Source: Hetaerina americana (lineage: Eukaryota; Arthropoda; Insecta; Odonata; Calopterygidae). Taken from it: 64,000 nt of DNA. Below, piece by piece: positions 12,312-25,700 of the stretch; within the stretch, counting starts at the first letter, position 1; every line of letters starts with the position of its first letter. The stretch lies in contig JAKTNV010000004.1 in the NCBI GenBank assembly GCA_022747635.1, forward strand, positions 20,696,969 to 20,760,968. The letters run 5' to 3'. The notes under the pieces are model-generated. The model made no database searches. It was not told the DNA's origin and saw only the letters and a program-made list of their open reading frames with translations. Both the position numbers and the translations under genes were made by a program.

Positions 12312-13068
12312 TACGAGGGTCATCCGGAAAGTAGTACCCGTTCGTGAAATAAAGACACAAAAGTAAATATTAACAAACATAAAAAATTTTATTTGAAAGA
12401 GGATACTTTAAACTACTTCTCAACATAATCTCAAAGCAAATTAAGGCATTTGTCATAACGTGTGACAAGTTTCTGTATTCCTGCTGCATAGTCCTTCGCC
12501 GCCAGCTCATTGAGATACGCGAGGGACCCATCTTGCACAAATTTTTGCATAATGCAGATGGTGTTTAACAATTTCATGAACAATTGTTCGAGAAACATTG
12601 GGAAAATGCTCACAGATGTCATCAATTGTGACGCGCCGATCGTTCCTCACGAATTCGTCAACTGAGCTCACCAGTTGGTCTGTAATGACAGACGGTCTCC
12701 CCGAACGCTCATCGTCGTGTGTGTTCCCCCTCCCCATGTTGAAGTTGCGACACCACCGCCGAACAGACGACTCGTCCATTACATTGTCTCCATACACCTC
12801 CTTTAATTGGCGATGAATATCACATGGGCGAACGTTTCTTGCATTGAGGAATTTAATCACTGCCCTCACTTCACAACTGGCGGCGTTCTCAATTTTTTTA
12901 AACATTGTAAACAATCACAGAAACAACACAGGCAATGCTAGCGTCACGCAACTTGGCTCAGAGAAGGCAGACAAGCCACTGAAGCTATCTGACCTCGTCC
13001 AGCGGCTACTCGCGTCGTCAGCACTTCATGCGGCACGAACGGGTACTACTTTCCGGATGACCCTCGTA
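12312..13068 (-). mobile_element. Internally deleted mariner element with perfect terminal inverted repeats
   Basis: The 35-bp ends 12312-12346 (TACGAGGGTCATCC...) and 13034-13068 (...GGATGACCCTCGTA) are exact reverse complements and include the TA target duplication typical of Tc1/mariner. The whole element is 757 bp, against about 1.3 kb for an autonomous mariner. It encodes only the transposase N terminus and a short C-terminal tail on the minus strand. Perfect ends suggest recent movement with transposase supplied by another copy. It sits 160 bp upstream of the first CEP350 exon. Confidence 0.95.
12423..12914 (-). pseudogene. Mariner transposase remnant lacking the catalytic domain
   Basis: From 12914 downwards the frame encodes a mariner DNA-binding region. 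It has a first helix-turn-helix (CEVRAVIKFLNARNVRPCDI, and SSVRRWCRNFNMGR), the linker DDERSGRPSV, and a second helix-turn-helix (VTIDDICEHFPNVSRTIVHE). It continues to about YAKICARWVPRVS near 12515. It then joins, in another frame, the extreme C terminus (AGIQKLVTRYDKCLNLL, about 12431-12490). The roughly 170-residue DDD/D nuclease core between these parts is missing, so the product cannot catalyse transposition. A short protein that still binds the ends could be made. Confidence 0.9.
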
Positions 13069-13227
13069 TATACATACTCGGACTGTATTGTATTCGACTG
13101 CTTCCTTTCTTGTCTGCGATTTGGACTTAGGCCAAGGATTTTTGTTGATGTATTGGGCCAAAAAAGTATTCTTCAACCTAAAATCGTATCGTTTGCATTC
13201 GAGCTTGTATGGTGTATGTTTTTGTAG

Positions 13228-13728
13228 TTTGGGCGTTGACTGATCCACCGGAGCCGCCTCCAGGGATTTACTGGAAAGAAGTGACCCCTCCAGCTTCACC
13301 ACCGCCACCACCACCGCCTCCTCCCAGCAAGCCACCCGCTGCCGCCGAAGCGAAGCAGGATGACGAGGAAGAGGTTCGCCGGGAGAGTGTAGAGGAGGAG
13401 GTGCGGTTGGATGCGTCATCCGCCTGCAGTGCCGTAGTCCCCGAGTTGGTCCCCTCGGCCGATCCAGTCCAACCGGCGGTCAAAGTGGTCCGTAAAGTCG
13501 TCGTGGTTCCATCCACAGTCCAGAAAGGCTATCCTGGGTTTTGCGATTCCAGCGAGGCCTTGCAGGCTCTGAAGAATAAGAGAAGTACGGCCGACGAGAA
13601 CGGTGCGAAGAAAAGGCCACACGTGCTTGAGAAGGACGACAAGAAGAGACAGAAACCGAACGCAAGGCTTCCCAAGGCTCAAGCTGTGCAAGTGAAAGCA
13701 AAAGTCCCCGAGGGTAACAAAAAGAGTG
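13228..13728 (+). CDS. CEP350: CEP350 exon 1 of those found (residues 1-167)
   Basis: The acceptor is TTTTTGTAG ending at 13227 and the donor GTGAGT begins at 13729; phase 1 in, phase 1 out. It encodes a run of nine prolines (about residues 25-33), an acidic/Arg-rich stretch, and then VVVPSTVQKGYPGF, which resembles the vertebrate block ATAPPAPAYKGFNPSE, followed by a Lys-rich tail. The exon is much richer in GC and CpG than the other coding exons. An in-frame ATG at 13209 lies inside the presumed acceptor tract, so I do not take it as the start. Confidence 0.8.
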
Positions 13729-16700
13729 GTGAGTTGGGTCAAGCCATGCATGATTTGTCACCATTTCTATATCTGTTCCCAGTAAAAAATAAATACTCTT
13801 TCAGCTTCATTTTTCCACGGTTATAAAGATGGTGTCATAATATCAGGCTAGATTTTTACTTTCCAATAAAAAAATAAAAATGGAAGAATACACAGTTTAA
13901 ACAATAATTTAAAAGAGCAATATTAATGGAATTCCTCGTTGGTGAGTTTTTTCTTGGTATTAGGTCATTTAATCGAGCTTGATTTCAGGCCCACTCTTAA
14001 GTAAAGTTTATAAATTTGCCTTTTTTCCCTTCTTATTTTCTCAATACAAAATATGTAAAAATAAGGCAGTATCTATGGATTTATTTTCTTCCCAGTTCTT
14101 GCCTTTAGTTAAAGCAGGGACATTGGCATTTTTCATTCCGCAATGGCAGAAAAAAAGAGGCTGGAAAAAAGAAAGAATAAGTAAAGGTTGGGTAATTGCA
14201 GTCATGATTCCCTCCTAAAAAGCTTTCTCTTTTTAAAATTATGCCCGGGGAAATAAAGAGGTATCAGTAATTTTCCTTTCATTATTATGTAATGTTACCG
14301 GCAAATTATCGTCTTAGGTGATTTACTCCTTTCTGAACTCAACGGACTTGTTTCCTACGAATAAAAGTTAAATCATTGTTGTTGCAATTACTTTGTTTGC
14401 GTGTACAAATTAAATATTTATGTATTTGCCAGCAACTTAAACAACTTAAATTAAATGATTTACGTCAAATTGCTAATTTTTAAATTATTATTAAATATTC
14501 TTATTTATTTATTGCTCAGTCGCAAAGGAAATTACTTACTGATGTTTTTTTACCATTTTGTATAAAAAGTCGAGCCTATTTACGCACTTCGACAGTTTCC
14601 ATCAATTCTTGATTCATAAATTAGCCACCAGTGGTGTAAGTTTGCGCAGGTAACTTTCGAATCAATCTAATCAAAAGCACCCTCCCTCTGCAGGAAGATG
14701 GACAGTGTAGAAATTATGGTTGTGTGCCACTAAATTATTTTGCAGCGTGTTTTTTACTTTTCTCATGAAGGAATGCCCTTAATTAAAGTCTGAGACTTAC
14801 TTTCACCACTCCAGGTTTGGTCACAGTGTGTTGCTCTATGTTGCTATAATCATTATCCTTCAGTTGTTCCTCTGTCTCCTGACATGACTGTTTTTCCTCT
14901 GCACCAGGGCAGTCTTATATCCATTCCTGGTCTACTCTGAAATTCTCATCCTCCTAAGACCAATTCCAAGAAACCGGCCGAGTGCTTTTGCTCGTTAAAC
15001 TATCGAGGTTTCCTATTACACCCAGAAATGTTGGGGTTTTAAGGAACAAGATGTTGTGATTAAATACCATACCGTTGTGGTTACTAAAAAGTTTATTATT
15101 TTTGAGGAGGCATAGTTATCTCCACACGTGACCCCCCCAAACTTGAGTACAAGGGTTATTGAAAAACTACGATGGGATTCCCTCTAAATGCATAGAAGGC
15201 AAGCGAGTATATATGAGAATTTTATAAAAATACAGGAGGCTTAAGTTTACTATTGGAATAATTTTATGCCTATATGTATGAGCAGGTCAGACCATGAGGA
15301 TAAAATTAGACAAAATTACCTCCCACACAGAGAGAATTCAAATACTCGATCTTCCTGCACAAAATTTGCAATCACAAAAAAAACAAAAGACTAAGTACCT
15401 CAGTGGTAGTATCCAAAGAGCCGGAATGTAAACTAGTTTACCATGTAATGCAATTGTTTCAGTTCACAATGCTCTGATATAATTCAATATCAATATTTAA
15501 CTTGAAAAATAATTGTTTTGCCAAATCAGGTAACCTGAGTGTACTGTGATAAGTCTGTCCCATGCCACAACACGAGGTCAAATCCATGTCACTGACATGT
15601 ATGTGAACCCCTGCTCTGGATTAATTCCAATCAATCAACAAAGTCTTTATTTTCAGAAGAATTAAATTTTACTTTGAAAAAACATCACCTTTTGGAGTTT
15701 CCAAAATATGATCATGTTATTGAATGTGTTCTCTTTCCTTTTCATTGTGTCTAGAAATTTCAGGCAGTAAGCTTGTGCAGTTGTAGCATGCACTTTAATA
15801 GTATGTTGATTTTTACAGTGGCAGTTTCATTCATATAGGTGAGTCATTTTTAAATAATTAGATATCATTCTATTGCTTTTTTCTTTTGCAGCAATTATAA
15901 CAACATCAGCATGGAAGACTGGCTTGAAATGGGCCAAAAAAGAATTGGGGCCGAAGAAAACTGGTAGTGGAGGCAGTAACTTGAACAATGGAAGTGTACA
16001 TTCAAGCTCAGAAAAATTTCTTGAAGACAAGTTGAATGATATACACAAATTTGTCAACGAAACTGAAAATAAAATTTCTGATCATAAATTTCTTGAAGCT
16101 AATGAATCAGAAATTCATGCAAAAGTGCCGGAAGTTAGTTCCTTTCCCAAAGAAGTTAATAAACCTGTGAATGCAACGGAAGAGAAATCTGATGTGCTGA
16201 GGACATTAAATGATGCTAAAGTACTGTCCAGCTTATCAGATAAAGATATGCTCACGCATGTCATATCAAAAGGAGACAGCATTCACATAGACAAGCGAAA
16301 TTATGTGGAAAATAAAGATGAAGAGGTTGAGTCTCCTGTTAAACATTACAGCCAGCTTGAAAACTCAAAGAAAGCAGGAAAAGATGAATCTCGTCACACT
16401 CAGAGTGCTCATAATTTAAATAATGCTTTCATAGAGGATGAAGAATACAAAATTCCTAAAAAATCCAATTCCTTGTGTAATTTTTCCAGTAACCCTGGTA
16501 TTAAGTGTTTTGAAGGTAATTGCTTTGACTGATTAAATTTTAATTGTGCTTTGTTATATATATTGTGTCTTCATTGAGGTGGTTTGTCCTTTCAGATATG
16601 CCCCTAAAATGCCCTCAGCCATCCAAGCCATATGATCACAAAAAGATCAAAGAATATATTCGCATGCAGAAGCAGCTTAGGCATAAGAAAATGGTGGAGG

Positions 16701-19700
16701 AAAAAGAGAAGAAAAAATTGGAAGATGAAAGAAAGAGAGCAAAACTATTGGAATTGAGAAGCAAGAGTAAAGAGCTGGTTGAAGTAAGCGTGAAGAGGAG
16801 AAGTGCCATTCTCAAGCACCAAATAGAAGACCTTCAGGTAAAATTGTGGTTTTTGTATGCCATGAGGCTTGAGCTTATTTTTATTCATCAAGTCAATTGG
16901 CATATTTGTTAAACATACATTTTTGGGATCATCTTTTAAACTTCTTTTCTGACATACACAGATGAGTGAAACGACATAAACACACAAGTGAGGCAATATA
17001 AAGCATGGTCAGCTCAAAATTTCTCTAATGCTTAGCTGTCGTTATTAATTTATTTCTGTAATGCAAAGTGTTTCTTTGATAAAGTGCATTTGGTTTTGAT
17101 AATTTGTGCTTCATCTGAAAAGTTGACATAAACTAATGAGAAATGCAGAATGAAAAAAATATTCTCTATGGGTGAACAAATGAAAATGTATTATTAAGCA
17201 TGTTCATTAGAATTCAGAGAATTTTCTTTAGAAGTGAGTTGTGAAAGTTACTTGTTCACGAATTAATTGTATGCATACACATAAGCAAATATGGATCTAA
17301 ATTTTGTAGGCTGTTTAAAAATAATCATTGATTGCTCTTAATTGTATTTGGTGATTCAAAAGACATTGTACCCCTCTTAATGTTCACACATTGCCGTTAA
17401 AACATGCATTATTTTAAAATTAGATCATTTTTGCCAAAGTTCAGTCATTATACTACAAGTTGGTACCACTCATGAGAATACGAGATCTTGAAAACAATAC
17501 AATGAAATTTTCTTTTTGCAATGCTTGCTTCTTATATCTGCTCTCTTGTTTCAAGAAATCAATTCCCATGATATGCACCAGAGAAATTATGTATCAAGTG
17601 ATGACTCTCCTAGGAGACCATCATTTTATGAAAAGCAAAAAAAAAGTTTTCAAAGCCAGATATATGTGTGAAAATGTGTATCAGTGACAAATCCTATTAG
17701 CAGGTTATTTGGTTGGCAGCTTTTCCGATTTAGAACATAGGTTTAGAACATAGGTTTTGCAAAATCAATGATGAACAAAAACATATAATTTCCACTTTTA
17801 TTGTATACTGGGAAGGTTAATGCCACCCTGTATACATACAAATACGGTCCTGAAATTTTGTGGAGGATAATTTCTTCAAACCATACTGCGACATGGGCTT
17901 CATCGGCATTGTTGGAATTTACCATTTTTTATGACTTTTCTTCATGTTTGGTAGTGCTTGTGATGGTCTGTGAAACTTTGATGCATCAAATTTGATGACT
18001 TTTCTGTCAATCATATATTTGAAAAATGTTCAGTCAGTTTAAATGTGCATCAATTTAATATTTTAAATTAACTTTTGAATCCTCTTGCATCATTAGGAAA
18101 ATGGTTTAATACTAATTGTAAATTAATTTTGTTATTTTTGCTCTGATTAATGTGTTTTGTAATAACGTAACATTTAAATAACTGTTTTATTTAGAGCTTT
18201 TGTCTTTTGGGTGTAGTTATATTCTTTCTTTAATGAAATGTTCATCATTTTATACCTGAATTGGTTCTTGAAACGAAGACTTTCATGCATGCATAGTATT
18301 CATATTGATCAACCTGAGATGGATTTGTCATGGTGGGAATCTTGAAAGGTATGCAATAATGCTTTCTTTAAGAATCAAAATATGTGTAATTTTTTTGTTT
18401 TCAGCATAACACTTTGGATGTGGGTGATACAGTGCAAACAGCTCCTCTGACAGGAATCACAGAGAGGTCTGAGGTGCTCAGTGAAAGTTTTAGAAGCAAA
18501 AACAATGGTGTTACATCTAGTGGTCCAGGTGAACCCAAAAATCTGTGCTATAGTCATTCAGATGAATCTGTCAATCTTAGAGCAATAGCAAAGCCTGTGA
18601 GTCATGTCTGTCTGCAAACTGGTGACTCATTAGTAGAACTAGAGCCTCAAAATGAAATAATTGAGGGTGCTTTAGAAAGTGACAAACTAGTGAGTTCCTT
18701 GAGGCTACCTTCATTGATTATTGATAATGGACACCCTTTGACCAATCCTGAGCAGGGTGTCAGAGAGGGCAATGTAAATGAAAAATCTGATGCCTCTAAG
18801 ATTGAGTCAAGGAGAGTGGTTCTTGATAAAGAGACATGTACTTCAATGCAGAGAGAAGTGGAAAAACTGGCTCATAATGTGAACATGCTTAAAAAACATA
18901 AAATGATTGGTGTATTTACAGATAAACCCATAATTCACCCAAGTCCCATGCAAAGAAACGATTTTGAAGTTGCCGAAAGACAAGCACCTCTCCTAAAAAA
19001 TACAAATTCAAGTTTATGGGGAATGGAACAGCAGATGTGTGCCAAAAATCCAATTCCCACCCATGTGTTTCAATCAAACAACTTACTTTCAAGTGAATCC
19101 TTAAATTTGGCCAACCCTCTGGGCTCAACACAGCCTGCACATCACCCTTTAGAAAAATCAACTTATGTAAAATCTTCAGGTGAGGAATAGTTTTATCCTT
19201 AAAGCTGCATAAATGAATCATAGCAGTTGCTCTTTTTCTGCATTCTTTGATGATATTGTATATTTTTTTCCATTTTTAGTTAATAATACTTCATTGAAAA
19301 ATGGGAATATCACTAGTGCCAATACATGGAATTCTTCAAATGTCATAATACCCCATTTTAATGAGTCAAAAGATAGAACATGTGACAACAGACAGTTTCA
19401 TGAGATCACTTCATCGAGTATGATAAGTGAAGGTCCTCTTCCTGTAAGTATGGTGATTGTTATGAAATACTAATACATAACCCCATTTCCACGTAAAATC
19501 TGTTTGTGGTGAAAATTCAATTACCATTTTTAATGGCAACCTGTCATTTAAAGTGTGTTTGGATGGACACAGAGTGTAACAACTGATACACTTCTAAGCC
19601 TTACTTAATATGGCACTGGAATGCAACCATCAACACTCTAATAAACCATTTGGTGCTTAACTAAACTTATGTTTAAGGTATGAATACATATTTGGTGATT

Positions 19701-22700
19701 AAATTTAGTTTATAATTCTAATCTATTTAAGATTTTTTGATATGTGTGCAAATGCTTAAGATTAGGAAAAATATTCTATTATTTAATTGACTATGAATTA
19801 ATCCATCTTACAAATGCACTATAACTTGAGGAATGAAAGGTAAAAAATTGGTTCCCTGATGAAGCATTATTTATAAATTTGTATAGATTCACATTATTGT
19901 ATATTGTTGATAATCGTAGCTCTGTTTACAGTTCTAAAGTATGGCCTTCTGAATAGCTTTATTTAAATTAGCTTGCTGAATAACAATAAAAGAATGCTAT
20001 TCTTCAGTTGACAGTCAAATTATTTCAAATTGAATTTGCTTTATCATAGCAATCAAGAAAAAATTTATATTTTGAAAGTTTATGTACTCATATTAGCTAT
20101 AATCACAGCATTTCAAATCTTGTTTCATTGTAATTACGCAGTGTGGACAAGTGACAAGGAAAAGTAATTTAAATTGCCCGTTTAGTGTTCCCATTTGAAC
20201 AGCTGAATAAAAGTATCAATCCTATTCAAACAAGTTAATTTGTAGTATAGTCAAAAATTGAGCTTTGAATGTAATATATTTTGGGTGTAATGTAAGAACT
20301 CACGATATTGATAGGAGGGAACCTCAAGTAATACAAACTGTGGCTAAATATTTTCTCCTATAAGTTAAGTATCATTGCTAAATTATATTTATGTTTATAT
20401 TTTCTTTTCACAGGAAGAAGACTTGATTGAAAGTGATATAAAAGGGGTCCCAATAAATAATTTCTGTGGTCCTTCCTATGCAAAACACTCCGAGGAGATT
20501 AGAAAGAAAGAAGTGCCATTTTGGCTCCAAAACCTTTCAATCGAATCCCGACCATATAATTTTATTAGTGCCGTAAAGATGAAATTGAATAAGTTTTTAG
20601 AGGAGCAAAATGAAAAAAATATTGCTGAAATTCCCTCAAATACAGCCCAGCAGCCCTCAAGACCAGAGCTCAGTGTTGCAAACATTGAAAATCTAATCTT
20701 GCCCAGTGATAAGTTGGTATCTGAAGAAAAGTTGACTGAAGCCCACATAGAACAAGAAGTCCAATATGATAGTGATTTTGAAACCTCAGCCAGATCAAGT
20801 ACTGTTCCCAATCAGGAGGAGGCCTTGGATGTTGTCTCTGACAGTTCAGATCTTGACACTGCCACTGAGGATATTCTGCCCACAGATGGAGTACCAAGGC
20901 CAAATGTTTACCCTCCAAAGCCAGTTAAGGTCATTGAGATCAAGAGTGACTCCATCTCAGAGTCATCCCAGTCTACTGCTTCTGTCCAAAGCAATTACAG
21001 CCATTCTGATTACAAATTGGTAGTTCCACACATTTCCCTTTCTCGATCACTCAGCAGTCGTACTTCTAGATCCCTTGAATCTTCCAAGTCTGAATCCACA
21101 AGGTCCTTGCCCAGTGGTGCCAAGAGTTTGAAAATGAGTGAAGACAGTAGAAAGGAGGAAATTTCAAGCATACATGAAGTGATGGCATCAAGCATAAAAG
21201 ACCAAGGCTCTAGTGTGAAATCTAGTGAAACCAAAATATCTATCACATCAAAACCTGAAAGAGTTGATGAAAATTTATTACTAGCGGCTTCGTCATCTGA
21301 AAGTGTAAGGAAATCTTCAGGTACAGCTATAAGAAGTGCACTGGCAGGGGAATCAGTTTCCAAATCCAAAGATGCTATATCCAACAGTTCATCTGGAGCA
21401 GATTTGAGAATTTTTTCAGGAAGCCATGCCAACTCAATACAGGAACTGGTAGGATAACTTGATGATGATTAGCTCACATGTTGTTTTAAGCTTCTAATAT
21501 TTTACCAATAGCAATTCCTGTTTAGAGAATCAATTTTCAAATTCATTGACCCACAATCATTATATTATTTTCTAATCTTGAAAAGTTGACATGCATATTG
21601 TTCATCACTCATCATTATTGGTTTGGAAGTATTTTTCTAAACAATAATTTTAAAAGCCTCAATAAGAAATATTCAAATGAATTAATATTCAAATTCACTT
21701 AATGGTGAGGAATCAGAAATTTTTGATAATTTAAAAATATGTAATTATATATTACATTATTTCATCTTGATCAAGGATTTTGGAAAAAACTCTGTGAATG
21801 ATAACATCTATGTTCAGCTATGCAGTATGTGTAAATACATATGTTTTATACTGCTTTTTCTAAATTTTCACCCCCATCTTTTATCAATTTTTATATTTAT
21901 TATGGAAATAATTTCCTGTTTCTTTATTCAAAAGTTATTATGGTTCAGCATGAAGTTGATTTCATGTGCTTATCTTTTAATTTCATCATCTACATTCCAG
22001 TTTCATGCTGAGGATTTAAAGTTTCCCATAAGTTCTCCTCTCAAACTTCAAGTGAAAAATAAAAGAACAACTCAAGAGGTCACAATGAGTTGTCAACACT
22101 CCCCAAAGCTTGGCTGTGAAGAAAATAGGGTGGCAGAAAATTCAAAGGTAGATAAAGTATAGGACATGTAAGAATTCCTGAAACTTTTGTGTCTGAATCA
22201 CAATTTCATGTGAAATATTTTCGAAAAAACAGAATAGTTTGGACCCCTTCAGTTGTCAATTAAAGGTTGTTGAATTCCCTTCTTATTTCACTTCCTGTAT
22301 CACAATATTATGAGCCATGATTTTTTCACATCATTACTCTGAAGAAAAATGAATGAAATTGACCAAGTTCATGATGAAACGTTCAATAAGTTTATTGCTA
22401 GAATGGTTGCTGACTAAAATGCATTTACAGACATTGATATAAGTAGACATTTAAAGTTTATGACATGCAATGTCAAGCTAATGCGGTGACTGATCCAATT
22501 CTCTAGAAACTTCCAGTCTCAATATTCCCTAACTTCATTGTAAAAATTTGCCTGGGTATGTCATTCCAATATGTCATGAAGACAAAAGTTCCAAAGCTTT
22601 GCCATAAATATGTAAGCTCCAAATTCATTCTGTTTGAATGGTGTTCATAATTTTTCATGATGGATTTCTGCAGAATAAGTCTCAGACCGTGAAATTACCT

Positions 22701-25700
22701 ACTAATATTTTGTTTTCTTGGAGAGTTCTTAACTGCTTAGCTCCAGTACTTCTTGACTGAGGTGTAATACAAACTAAACCTAAATGTAACAAGTTATTTT
22801 GCCTCACTGAAAAAGTTTATAACTTCCAGGTAGTCGTACTCTGTTTTTAAGCTTTATATCTGTCATTCTTGAAAATAAATAATAGTTTAAAGTGAAAATA
22901 TTGTGTTTTCTGTTGAAGGATGTTAATTTTATTAAGATTTCCATATTCAAAATTTAACTAAACTGAGAACCTGTATTTTTTGGACCTATTGTTTCAAGGT
23001 GACTGATCAGAAGCCTTAAGCTCTCATACCAAAAACACAACAATCAACCTGAGGTCAGTTTGGTAGTTTATGGTAAAGCTCACCATTGGCTCTCGTACCA
23101 AAAACACAATAATCAACCTGAGGTCAGTTTGGTAGTTTATGGTAAAGCTCACCCAATATGATGTTTGATGGCATGTGAAATTCACACTTCAGGGCAGGGT
23201 GGCCAGTTCCTTTCCCTGTGCCAGCTATGCAAAGGCATTTCCTTTTCCAGGAAGATATGGTACCTAAAAAAAGCACTCAACTCTGTCGGAGCTGAGGATG
23301 TCCAAAAAGTTGTGCCTGAAAATCGAATCTGGGCCCTCCAGTCTGTAGTCCAATGCTGTACCTCTGGACTGCCACGTACCCACTATTTACTCATTATGAG
23401 GTGTTATTTTTCCAATTACAGATATTAACTGATAATCACTGACTCATATTTCTGTTACAAAAAATACACTTTTCTGCCCCGTGTTAAAGCTATTTTTAGT
23501 GTTCAGGTCATTTTAATATTTTGATTGCATTTTATGAAAATGATGCCTTACATGTTTGAAATCCAAAGATAACTCTTTTCAGAGGATGATCAATAATCAT
23601 GCTGAGAAGCTAGCTGAGATGGAAAGGAAAGCATTTGAACATAGGATGGAAATGGAAAGAGCTTTTGAGAAGGAGAGGCTTAAACTTGAGTTGGCCCTTG
23701 CCGAAGCAAAAAGAACCGTCTTTGACTCAAAGTTAGAGGCCAGTAAATTTATCAGTGATGCTGCTGTAGAGTTAATAAAAAGCCAAGCAGAAGCAACTAA
23801 AGCAAATGCTGAAGCCACCAAACACCTATCTGAAGCTAAGGTCTGAGATACATATTTATTTTATGTAAATTTTTTTAGCCCATGTGACATCACTTGGTTC
23901 TGATGTCTTTGTCTATAAAATTTGGTGATTTAGCTTGAAAGGTGATTGTCTGTAACATGGATATGTGGGAATTATGATTTTCTCCAATAAAGTAAAACAT
24001 TAATTGGACTTAGTTTGAGATTTTAATACAAAGCTTAAGGCTATTTGTTTGTGATTGATGCTCCTGGTAATTAAATTTTGCATGTCTTGAGCTCAGGTTA
24101 AAATTGATGTTAAATTTCTTTTGCTTGATAACTTAATTAAAATGTCTTTTTGTATTCATCCAATAAATTAGTAGTTCATTCTCATATTGTGTTTCAAATA
24201 TGGAAATCATTTTGTTAACAATTGCAAATTTGTCATTAACAATTCATGTTAAAATATTAATAATGCATGTATGCCAGAAAATTACATTCCCATTTTTTTA
24301 ATTTGGGAAGGATAGGAGTGCCCACATTACAGTTGCCACGAAACAGCATTTTCCGTGCAAACTATCTGATGATGGGTATCTATCAAATTAGTCCTTCTCG
24401 GAATTCTCTCTCAAATTGTTCAATCACATATATTTTAGCCTTTTTTTTTCTTCCATCTGATGATTTGATTCACGCTATCAAAATGGCTACCAAATCTAAA
24501 TCTTTTCAAGGTAAAAATTCTTTCAAACAAAGGGTGAGAGGAAGATATTTGAGGGAAGGGAAAGGGGTAAGATGGATTTTTCCTCTCTGTGTGATCCCAC
24601 TGATTAATTAGAAAATCATTTTCTGATCCAATTTTCATATGATGCAATAATAACAGATCTCACGTTATGTTGAGGGTCATTATATGTTATCATTATTATT
24701 TTTAGACGTATTACTTAGCTTTGTTTTGGATTTTTGTTAGCTTTCATAGAAGTTCAAAAAATGACTAAAAGATTAAATTGAGGCCCCAAAAATGCTGTCT
24801 GAAGCATTTCACCTGATTGATGATGATGTGCATTCATGTAAAGTTTATAATAGAGGCTAATTACATTATATCTAGGTATTTGTCAATTTTTCACTTACAT
24901 ATGATAATCATGAGCCAATTAAATTTAAATTGGAATATTGGTCATGATCTAGTTAATTGTTGTTTATGCGGAAACCTGGTATAAAGTCCAGGTTGTATTC
25001 TGTGTACAAAATACACTTCCATTTATTTATTTTTTTATGCACAATACAAAACGTACTCGTATGTTTTCTGATTGGAGATTTAATGCACAATTGACTTGTA
25101 TATTTTGGATATAAAATACTTTTTTCAATAACACATAGCAGAGGTTACCTGATGGAATGAGATGCACATATTTGGTACAATGGTGTGCCATATTTGAGAA
25201 AGCTTCAGTTATTTTTAACCTGTATTTCCATGCATTCTGATTTAAGTTACCCCAGCAAAATTTGGAAATGTATCTAGTAATGGAAGATCGCTTTGAGAGA
25301 CTGCATATTACATTCAAAGTTGCGAAGTTTGTAATTTTCAATGAAAATGCCCTTTACCATGTCAAATAAGTAGTTTCATGAAACAAGAATGTATAAGTTT
25401 CTGGTTAAAGTATGAAATATATACTAGGAAAAGTTTTATTTCATGTCCAAATCCTTTGAAATATGTATTTCTTAATCTAATGAAATTTTTATCTCTGGTA
25501 TACACATGTTTGAAATTCATACTTTTGCCATTTTTATGCTCATCTGCTGTTTATGATTTATAGCACTTCAGATTTATATTATTTGATGATTGTTTTTTTT
25601 AGCAGAAAACATGTTTGACCTTTGAAGTTTCATACTGTTCATTAATGTATTAAAATTTAATTCCAATAAACTGCGGGAGATGCTGTAACAGTAACTTTTG

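Noticed and set aside
13209..13227. ATG at 13209 as the CEP350 start
   Set aside because: It falls in the acceptor tract (TTTTTGTAG). The downstream phase fits a splice, and vertebrate CEP350 has several hundred residues before this block.
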